Assembly (NCBI RefSeq): GCF_018739885.1
Contig: NZ_JADOES010000034.1
Location: 1-57,477 of the forward strand
DNA from: Leptothoe spongobia TAU-MAC 1115
Lineage (GTDB): Bacteria; Cyanobacteriota; Cyanobacteriia; Phormidesmidales; Phormidesmidaceae
Reading direction: 5' to 3'
Length of the DNA stretch: 57,477 nucleotides
The translations under genes and the position numbers were made by a program. Below the pieces are notes generated by a model. It made no database searches. It saw only the letters and a list, made by a program, of their open reading frames with translations, and was not told the DNA's origin. The stretch's first letter is position 1. The number at the start of each line of letters is the position of its first letter. Shown one piece after another: positions 52,175 through 57,477 of this stretch.

Positions 52175-52329
52175 GAATGAGGTTGAAATAAAATCCCAAA
52201 TAACGTACGAAAATGGGATAACTTATCCCCTCCTGGGAGGAGCCACGCAGGGCTGTTTCATTGTGTGGACAGAAAATCTGAAGGCATTGAAAACTCATTT
52301 GAAAAAGGCATGCTCTACGTGGAGATGGG

Positions 52330-52480
52330 CCGTGCCAAGCAACAACGCGATAACCTGATTAATCGACCTCGCCGTAACCCCTATTTAATGCAATTGAAGA
52401 CAACCCAGTAGGCTGGGTCCTAGGGCGGCCTCCCGGCCCTAGCCATGGGGGTTTGGGGAACTCGGAGGGACCCCAAGCAA
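52330..52480 (+). repeat. Dispersed composite repeat, copy 4
   Basis: Contains the helix-turn-helix-like part (GCGATAACCTGATTAATCG, CGCCGTAACCCCTA) followed by the G-rich part ending CTCGGAGGGACCCCAAGCA. It occupies most of the 52175-52720 spacer between the NmrA pair and the convergent sigma-factor gene. The rest has no supported gene. Confidence 0.75.
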
Positions 52481-52720
52481 CCGGTTTTGGTTCCCTCCGA
52501 TCATATCTCGATTGAGTATGAACGAAGTCATATGCCTTACAGATTTTCTATTGCCCTTGACAAACAGCTGCTGCGATCGCACCATCTTTGGCGTAGTACG
52601 TTCCCGGCCCATAGAAATGACCATAGCGTAAAACCATACCGGTCATTCCAGTTAGCGACAACACCTGCCGTTCTAAACTCGCGACAGCCTCGACAACAGA
52701 CTGTAGGGACGGATATCCTC

Positions 52721-53605
52721 TTACATCTCAGCTGGAAGCTGGCTAAGCTTATCCGGATTGCGAACGGCATACAGTCGATGGATATGCCCAGCATGAACAT
52801 CAATGGTGAGTGCTGTTGCCAGTTGGCCATTTTCATAGATGAGGAGACCGGACGAGCCATTAAATCGCAACCACAATGTTTGAATTGCGATCGCGTTTCG
52901 CTGATAGCGACCAAACACAGAGACAAAAAACTTGGCTACTTTTTCAGCCCCGCAAAGCATACTCGGCAGTGCTTCCACCTGACCGCCACCATCGGAATAT
53001 AGCTCCACTTGGTTGGCAAGTAACGTGATCAGTCGCTCTAGATCACCCCGTCTAGCGGCACTAATAAAGGCTTCTAGCAGTGTTTGGTGCTCTTCTGGGG
53101 TGGTGTGGAAACGGGGGCGATGCTCACGAATACGTTTGCGCGCACGGGTGGCCAACTGACGACAGTTAGCGTTGCTTTTTCCTAGGGTGTTGGCAATCTC
53201 ATCAAAACTCAGATTAAACACGTCGTGCAACAGAAAGGCCGCTCGCTCCGAAGGAGACAATCGTTCCAACGCCAGCAATAGGGCAACCGAAACCGTGTCA
53301 TCCAATTCCAACTGTACCCTCGGATCTTGGTTAAGCTGATCGGGAAAGGGTTCTGGCAACCATTCACCGACATACAGTTCTCTGCGTACGCGGGCAGATT
53401 TAAGTTGATTCAGGGCAATCCGACTACATACAGTAATTAGCCATGCCCGTGGAGAATGTACGGTACTGACATCAATCTCACACCATTTTAGGTACGTTTC
53501 TTGAACAATATCCAAGGCACCGGACAGTTCACCTAGCATGCGATAGGTAATGCCCTCAAGGGTGGGGCGATTTTGCTCAAAAATCAGGGTTCTTTCGTCT
53601 GACAT
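52721..53605 (-). CDS. ECF41-type RNA polymerase sigma factor
   Basis: About 294 residues from ATG 53605. The sigma-2 and sigma-4 regions are at the N-terminus (GALDIVQETYLKWCEI, PRAWLITVCSRIALNQLKSA; LSPSERAAFLLHDVFNLSFD). The linker has the ECF41-specific WLPEP, and the C-terminal SnoaL-like domain has DGGGQ and ends with NPDKL, the motifs described for ECF41 factors. In that group the C-terminal domain controls sigma activity, with no separate anti-sigma, and the genes are linked to carboxymuconolactone decarboxylases, oxidoreductases and epimerases. Here the linked genes are NmrA-like proteins and an azoreductase fusion 7 nt upstream. Confidence 0.92.
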   Translation of the reverse strand: MSDERTLIFEQNRPTLEGITYRMLGELSGALDIVQETYLKWCEIDVSTVHSPRAWLITVCSRIALNQLKSARVRRELYVGEWLPEPFPDQLNQDPRVQLELDDTVSVALLLALERLSPSERAAFLLHDVFNLSFDEIANTLGKSNANCRQLATRARKRIREHRPRFHTTPEEHQTLLEAFISAARRGDLERLITLLANQVELYSDGGGQVEALPSMLCGAEKVAKFFVSVFGRYQRNAIAIQTLWLRFNGSSGLLIYENGQLATALTIDVHAGHIHRLYAVRNPDKLSQLPAEM

Positions 53606-53612
53606 TTTACGT

Positions 53613-54617
53613 TCACTCGTTCGGATTGGACATGAGCATTGCAAAGCGCCAGCCCTGCGGCGTTAGACGAAAAACATGGGTATATTTCTGACCAGTAGAG
53701 AACACACCACCCGTGTCATGACGGTTCTTCATTGTGACTTCTTGACGGCCAACTTCGACCGCTAAATTACCGCTCCGCTCGATGTACAAAGGAAATTTTT
53801 GGAAACTAGCAAACTTGGCACTACTAAAGAGTGCTTGCTCTGCCTCCAGTAAAGCATTACGTCCAGTAATCACATCCTGTGACGGAATCAATAGTTGGAT
53901 ATTATCTGCACACAATTCAGCATAGGCTTGGGCATCACCATTAACGATCGCGTCCGCCTGACCAGCCCGCAGGAAGTTGATTTGCTGTTTATCATACTCA
54001 CTAAACTCACCCTGCCAAACAGGAGAGACCGTTCGGTTGATTAACCAGTCTATTTGTTGTTTGGCGCAGGACAAGGCTTTTTCTTTTGTTTTCTGGTCCA
54101 GGGCCATGCCTTCTAAGGCAACGACGTCTATTGAATCAATGCCGATAAACGTCAGTATTTTCCTGAGATAGGTTGTCTGAAAATCATCCGTGGGCGAGGA
54201 TTGACTACCTCGAGCCGTAATTAACGTAGCCGCCTTGCCGTTCAACAGGCCTCGATAGTTACCCTGTCGCACTTCAAAGGTAAGACCTGCTCGCACAACA
54301 TGATCGAAATAGGCTTTAAGTGTGGATGGGAGAGTCAGGTTATAAAGGGGACTACCGATGAGCAGATGATCGGCGCTTTTAAGTTCATCGATCAAGGTAT
54401 CGGACAGCATTTTGTCACTTGATGGCTCATTTGCATGGTGGAATGCTTTGATGGTTTCATTGGCAATATGGGGAATGGGATTACTCGCCAGACAGCGGTG
54501 AATGACCTGACTCTCTGGATTATGACTTAGCCACTTAGTTTGAAAATAGTCCGTAAGGACTCGAGTATTAGAGCCCTTTATTCGGGTACTTGCATCAATC
54601 CGCAGTAGTGTTTTCAT
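53613..54617 (-). CDS. Azoreductase fused to SnoaL-like domain
   Basis: A 334-residue fusion. Residues 1-200 are an FMN-dependent NADH-azoreductase fold (LLRIDASTRIKGSNTRVLTD, LIGSPLYNLTLPSTLKAYFD and ATLITARGSQ), which reduces quinones and azo dyes. Residues about 210-334 are a SnoaL/NTF2-like domain (DAIVNGDAQAYAELCADNIQ and QKYTHVFRLTPQGWRFAML). I know of no standard family with this domain order. The neighbour on the 3' side is an ECF41 sigma factor whose own C-terminal domain is SnoaL-like, 7 nt downstream on the same strand. A matching ECF41-type promoter lies upstream. Confidence 0.85.
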   Translation of the reverse strand: MKTLLRIDASTRIKGSNTRVLTDYFQTKWLSHNPESQVIHRCLASNPIPHIANETIKAFHHANEPSSDKMLSDTLIDELKSADHLLIGSPLYNLTLPSTLKAYFDHVVRAGLTFEVRQGNYRGLLNGKAATLITARGSQSSPTDDFQTTYLRKILTFIGIDSIDVVALEGMALDQKTKEKALSCAKQQIDWLINRTVSPVWQGEFSEYDKQQINFLRAGQADAIVNGDAQAYAELCADNIQLLIPSQDVITGRNALLEAEQALFSSAKFASFQKFPLYIERSGNLAVEVGRQEVTMKNRHDTGGVFSTGQKYTHVFRLTPQGWRFAMLMSNPNE

Positions 54618-54646
54618 GGATAGCTTTTGGTGTCTACTATCTATAA

Positions 54647-54673
54647 GACAATTCAGGGTTGGACTATGTGACA
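54647..54673 (-). promoter_or_regulatory. Candidate ECF41-type promoter
   Basis: On the minus strand TGTCACA (54673-54667), a 16-nt spacer and TGTC (54650-54647) resemble the published ECF41 consensus TGTCACA-N16/17-CGTC, with one base difference in the -10. The start codon of the azoreductase fusion gene is 29 nt downstream. The -35 part lies inside the 3' end of the methyltransferase gene. Confidence 0.55.
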
Positions 54674-55354
54674 GGGTTTAACACCAAGGGTGGCTATGCA
54701 CATCCGTTTCGACCAACCAGTGCCATAGTCAAACGACTTCACAGCCTCAAGTCCTGCGGCTTGCAGGAAAAAATCCAGCTGGTGGGAGGCGTAGCCTCGA
54801 TGTTGCCAGCGTAGGGCCATGAGGGCTTGGCCCAGGCCTTTGCGAGTCACTGAGGCAATTAGAGGAGCACCCGGTTTTAGGACTCGCACCATCTCGCGCA
54901 ACGTGTCTACGGGATTGGCCATGTGCTCCAAAACATGGGCAAATATGACCACATCAAAAGATTCATCGGCAAAGGGTAAGCGCCTGATATCGTCACATCT
55001 CAAATCAAGAGTCCTACAACGATTTTCCAGGTTCTGTTGAGCTTGGGTCAACATAGGGTAGGAAATATCGACGCCGGAGACATGGACTGGCTGATTGACG
55101 CTGTCTAACAGTGCCAGACTGAAGGCTCCTGTTCCTATCCCACAGTCGAGAATGTGAGATGTCTGGTCAACATGGCTCAAGCAGGTACGCACTGCGTAGT
55201 TGTTGAACAGCAGTTGATAATCGTGGAGTTGTCCCAGGCGGACCAAATTGTCTTGCCATTGGTGGGCAGAGGCATCGTAAATTGAACGCAGGGTGTCGAT
55301 AGTAGGAGCAGTTCTCCAGCGGTCTAATGTGGGGATTGTTGTTTTTAAGAGCAT
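54653..55354 (-). CDS. Class I SAM-dependent methyltransferase
   Basis: A 233-residue enzyme. Motif I reads ILDCGIGTGAFSLAL, motif II VSGVDISYPMLTQA and motif III-IV ADESFDVVIFAHVLEHMANP, the usual order for a class I methyltransferase of the UbiE/COQ5-like branch. The substrate is unknown. Its first ~195 nt are duplicated as a broken copy at 48762-48944. The 3' end overlaps the promoter of the downstream azoreductase gene. Confidence 0.9.
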   Translation of the reverse strand: MLLKTTIPTLDRWRTAPTIDTLRSIYDASAHQWQDNLVRLGQLHDYQLLFNNYAVRTCLSHVDQTSHILDCGIGTGAFSLALLDSVNQPVHVSGVDISYPMLTQAQQNLENRCRTLDLRCDDIRRLPFADESFDVVIFAHVLEHMANPVDTLREMVRVLKPGAPLIASVTRKGLGQALMALRWQHRGYASHQLDFFLQAAGLEAVKSFDYGTGWSKRMCIATLGVKPCHIVQP

Positions 55355-55665
55355 GGTTAAATCAACCCTCTGTTACCAGAGGGCTATACGCTGCGGGTAG
55401 ATAAAATATCCAGAGATCCGGATTGGTTGTTGGGGCTGGATAGGTATGAACCAAGACCGGTGGTAGTCCTCACTCACCTGAATTAGCACGTCATACCTTG
55501 CAGCCTGATCAGTCCATGGGCCATGGCAACAGCGTTTCACCGTTGTCCTTTAGCGCGATCGCTAACGCCTCAACAACTCAAAAATACAAACGGATGTAGG
55601 GAACCGTTATCCCCACATGTGGGGATTAGATGTGGGGATGGATGGATGAGGCCTGTGGGGATTGA
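55150..55665. repeat. Segmental duplication, right copy
   Basis: 55150-55370 (methyltransferase 5' part) and 55572-55665 (spacer) resemble the adjoining parts of 48762-49062. Between them here is a ~200-bp stretch (about 55371-55571) absent from the left copy. The 55572-55665 part contains TCCCCACATGTGGGGA, a small palindrome. No gene is supported in the rest of the spacer 55355-55765. Confidence 0.75.
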
Positions 55666-55765
55666 GCGTTCCTGAAACGAAATTGCACCAACCTGACCTT
55701 TCAAAGCAATTATTCGGTCTTTTTTATGGCTTGGTCCCATCATTGTGATCCATAGCAATGACAAC

Positions 55766-56293
55766 TCACTCTTCAAATTCTGTGGCTATGGTTTGCCAGA
55801 ACTGTTTCATCCCTTGGAGCGATCGCAAATGGTAAACCTGCTTTGTTGCTTTTGCTGCTTCCACATAGGTCCGATACTTGGGGGTGAGCTTTGTGTGACA
55901 TAGCCAGACCGTGTTGTAAGAAATCAGCGTGCCTTTCACTAGGGGACTATTTTCGGGCCAACCTTCTGGGGGGCCCCATACACCTTTGATAAATCGCTTT
56001 GTCACCCACCAGTAATGGCGCAGCACCGGCATATCGAGATAGATCAGGGTATCGGCAACGTCCAGCCGTTGCCATACCGTATCCATCGACCCGAATCCAT
56101 CAACGATCCATTGATCCTGTTGCAGCAGTTCATCATGGGCAGCTTTGAACTCAGCATGGGGTACCTTCTCGCCGCCGGGTCTATATTGCATCAAATCGAG
56201 CGGCACCAGGGGTAATCCAGTTATTGCGGCTAACCGTTTGCTCAGGGTGGATTTACCACCACCAGTATTACCAAATACGGCTACTCTATCCAT
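55766..56293 (-). CDS. P-loop adenylate-kinase-like protein
   Basis: A 175-residue protein with Walker A GNTGGGKST (8-16) and a Walker B-like ADTLIYLDMP. The pattern resembles topology-modulation/adenylate-kinase-like proteins (FlaR-type), which phosphorylate small substrates or are of unknown function. A long middle region with several Trp residues is typical of that family (HYWWVTKRFIKGVWGPPEGW). No operon partners. Confidence 0.75.
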   Translation of the reverse strand: MDRVAVFGNTGGGKSTLSKRLAAITGLPLVPLDLMQYRPGGEKVPHAEFKAAHDELLQQDQWIVDGFGSMDTVWQRLDVADTLIYLDMPVLRHYWWVTKRFIKGVWGPPEGWPENSPLVKGTLISYNTVWLCHTKLTPKYRTYVEAAKATKQVYHLRSLQGMKQFWQTIATEFEE

Positions 56294-56461
56294 GGTTATT
56301 TCCTCCTTTGTGGTTTAGGCCAGTTCCAAACAAACCCTAAAATTATCAGCATCGTGATCACTTCTACTGATGCAAAAAATACATAGGAATATGCCGTGTC
56401 GATTCGATTTATGACTTGAACGAATGCTGATCAAATTGCTGTGCAGTATCACCATTTAATT

Positions 56462-57106
56462 CTACTCAGCCTTCTTCGCCACGATGAACACGATTTTCGC
56501 ATTACCGATGGGCGATTTGTAATCATCCGGTTGCCATTGGTAATCAATCGCAAACCCCGCATCCGTCAAACTTTTGTCTAAGTCTTGTATCGTAAAGACC
56601 TGGACTGAGGGAAACAGACCCAAGAATTTACCAACGGGTGCAATTAGCTTGAACCAAGCCATCGTATCCCCCAGGCAGACTGTACTGGTGATAAAAAGTC
56701 CGCCAGGTTGGAGCATGTTATGGACCTTGGCAATTATCTCTTCCTTATTTTCTAGTAGGTGTACAACATTCAATCCCAACACCGCATCATAGGTTCTGTC
56801 GGGGACGCTCACCTCGTCAATGCTGGCTGGCTCAAAGGTGACGTTTTGAATGTTCTGGGCATCGGCTTTTGCTTGGGCAATCTCAATCATATTTGATGAG
56901 AAATCAATGGCTCGGATATGGTGCACGTAAGGGGCATGGGCAATGGCCGTCGAGCCGGTGCCGCAGCCGAACTCCAGCACTTTCATATTGGGCTGAAAAT
57001 ACTCTCGCGCGACCTGTAGTTTCTTTTGGTAGGCGGCGTCATCAGCAATGGGTTGCTTTGAATATTTCTCGGCAATGTTGTTCCAAAATTGGCTTGCTTG
57101 GACCAT
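56462..57106 (-). CDS. Class I SAM-dependent methyltransferase
   Basis: A 214-residue methyltransferase. Motif I is VLEFGCGTGSTAIAHAP, motif II IRAIDFSSNMIEIAQAK, and motif IV YDAVLGLNVVHLLENKEEII; QPGGLFITSTVCLGDTMAW follows. It is not a close relative of the methyltransferase at 54653. It resembles small-molecule or tellurite/quinone-type methyltransferases of accessory regions; the substrate is unknown. The 30-nt gap to the gene at 57137 upstream suggests a shared transcript. Confidence 0.9.
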   Translation of the reverse strand: MVQASQFWNNIAEKYSKQPIADDAAYQKKLQVAREYFQPNMKVLEFGCGTGSTAIAHAPYVHHIRAIDFSSNMIEIAQAKADAQNIQNVTFEPASIDEVSVPDRTYDAVLGLNVVHLLENKEEIIAKVHNMLQPGGLFITSTVCLGDTMAWFKLIAPVGKFLGLFPSVQVFTIQDLDKSLTDAGFAIDYQWQPDDYKSPIGNAKIVFIVAKKAE

Positions 57107-57136
57107 GGGGCTTCTCCTGGATAGCGTTGATCATTA

Positions 57137-57439
57137 TTAAGCTTCCTGACTGACCGAGCGTCGTGTTGGCAACGGATTGCGCCACCGCCATGCGGACCAA
57201 ATCACGGTGGATAGGGCCGCGACTTCCATGATCAGATGAAAGGTATCGTCTAGATCAGTGGTGCCAAAGAACGAAATCAGTACCCCGTAAAGTATCGCAA
57301 CAATCATGTTGGTCCAGCGATTGGCACCGTAGGGCAATATGCGAGACAGCAGCACCATCGCAATCGGCACTTCAATCATCACGCCACCCAACAGCAACAT
57401 CCCGAATATCTCACAAAACTCAAAGAATGGGAGTCTCAA
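57137..57439 (-). CDS. DUF6326-like membrane protein, N-terminus missing
   Basis: The last ~85 residues fit DUF6326, a four-helix membrane family: MLLLGGVMIEVPIAMVLLSR, LPYGANRWTNMIVAILYG and ALSTVIWSAWRWRNPLP. The family's first helix is missing or replaced by a short unrelated stretch (RLPFFEFCEIFG), and the frame stops at a TAA at 57452-57454 (minus strand) just upstream. The start shown is a TTG at 57439. It is either truncated by mutation or frameshifted near the window edge. Confidence 0.55.
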   Translation of the reverse strand: MRLPFFEFCEIFGMLLLGGVMIEVPIAMVLLSRILPYGANRWTNMIVAILYGVLISFFGTTDLDDTFHLIMEVAALSTVIWSAWRWRNPLPTRRSVSQEA

Positions 57440-57477
57440 AATGAGCGAAAGTTATATAGAACAAAGACTTTAGCCGA

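Noticed and set aside
52445..53002. 185-codon plus-strand frame antisense to the sigma factor
   Set aside because: It begins in the dispersed repeat and shadows the ECF41 gene; the antisense protein makes no sense by composition.
55570..55776. 68-codon minus-strand frame near 55.6 kb
   Set aside because: It runs through the duplicated spacer segment and overlaps the start of the kinase-like gene's 3' end; no family features.

Overview
The window is cyanobacterial chromosome. Direct evidence is the frequent HIP1 octamer GCGATCGC (for example near 9964, 14884, 21899, 27220, 38439, 47660 and 50839), a light-dependent protochlorophyllide reductase (por) and the ChlB subunit of the dark-operative enzyme in the same window, and several families that I know mainly from cyanobacteria (DUF3611/Tic21-like, DUF3153, DUF4058, nitrate-reductase-associated protein). 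I cannot name the species.

Layout. 1-6.2 kb: a decayed coding fragment, then a two-gene immune/signalling-type module, a CHAT-TIR protein followed by an NB-ARC ATPase with 14 WD40 blades. 6.2-17 kb: mostly housekeeping genes: a nuclease-fold protein, por, mtnP, a DUF3611 membrane protein, an EamA/RhtA exporter, a sugar-nucleotide pyrophosphorylase, scpA, a LapA-like protein, a DUF3153 lipoprotein and a TPR protein. 17-23 kb: a large acidic DUF4114-type protein, a ribbon-helix-helix (RHH) protein and an NfeD-like membrane protein. Palindromic GATATC-containing boxes surround the last two. chlB follows. 23-28.7 kb: a secreted TPR protein, a PhzF enzyme, a molybdopterin oxidoreductase and a nitrate-reductase-associated protein.

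29-42.3 kb is a nitrogen-scavenging island: HyuB and HyuA (ATP-dependent hydantoinase/oxoprolinase), an M20 N-carbamoyl/allantoate amidohydrolase, an amidase, a TRZ/ATZ-type amidohydrolase, a complete NitT/TauT-type ABC importer, a TIGR03943-like protein and a truncated PuuE-type allantoinase. I infer import of a cyclic ureide or heterocycle, ring opening, and release of carbamoyl and amide nitrogen. The true substrate is not visible from sequence.

43.2-57.5 kb is accessory. It begins after a degenerate tRNA-Ser-like sequence and carries AraC, TetR and ECF41-type sigma regulators next to NmrA-like NAD(P)-binding proteins, a DUF1772 protein, an azoreductase fused to a SnoaL-like domain, two methyltransferases and a P-loop kinase-like protein. 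A near-direct duplication (48.76-49.06 kb against 55.15-55.66 kb) flanks the TetR/ECF41 block and includes a broken copy of the methyltransferase start.

The window also holds several dispersed repeat families: a composite G-rich repeat (4 copies), a MITE-like repeat (3 copies), a GTTCCATGGAAC palindrome (3 copies), a TTGCATGCAA palindrome (2 copies, one inside a gene), and other perfect spacer-less palindromes up to 46 bp. Repeats supply start or stop codons to some neighbouring reading frames. No CRISPR array, rRNA, complete tRNA or intact transposase was found.
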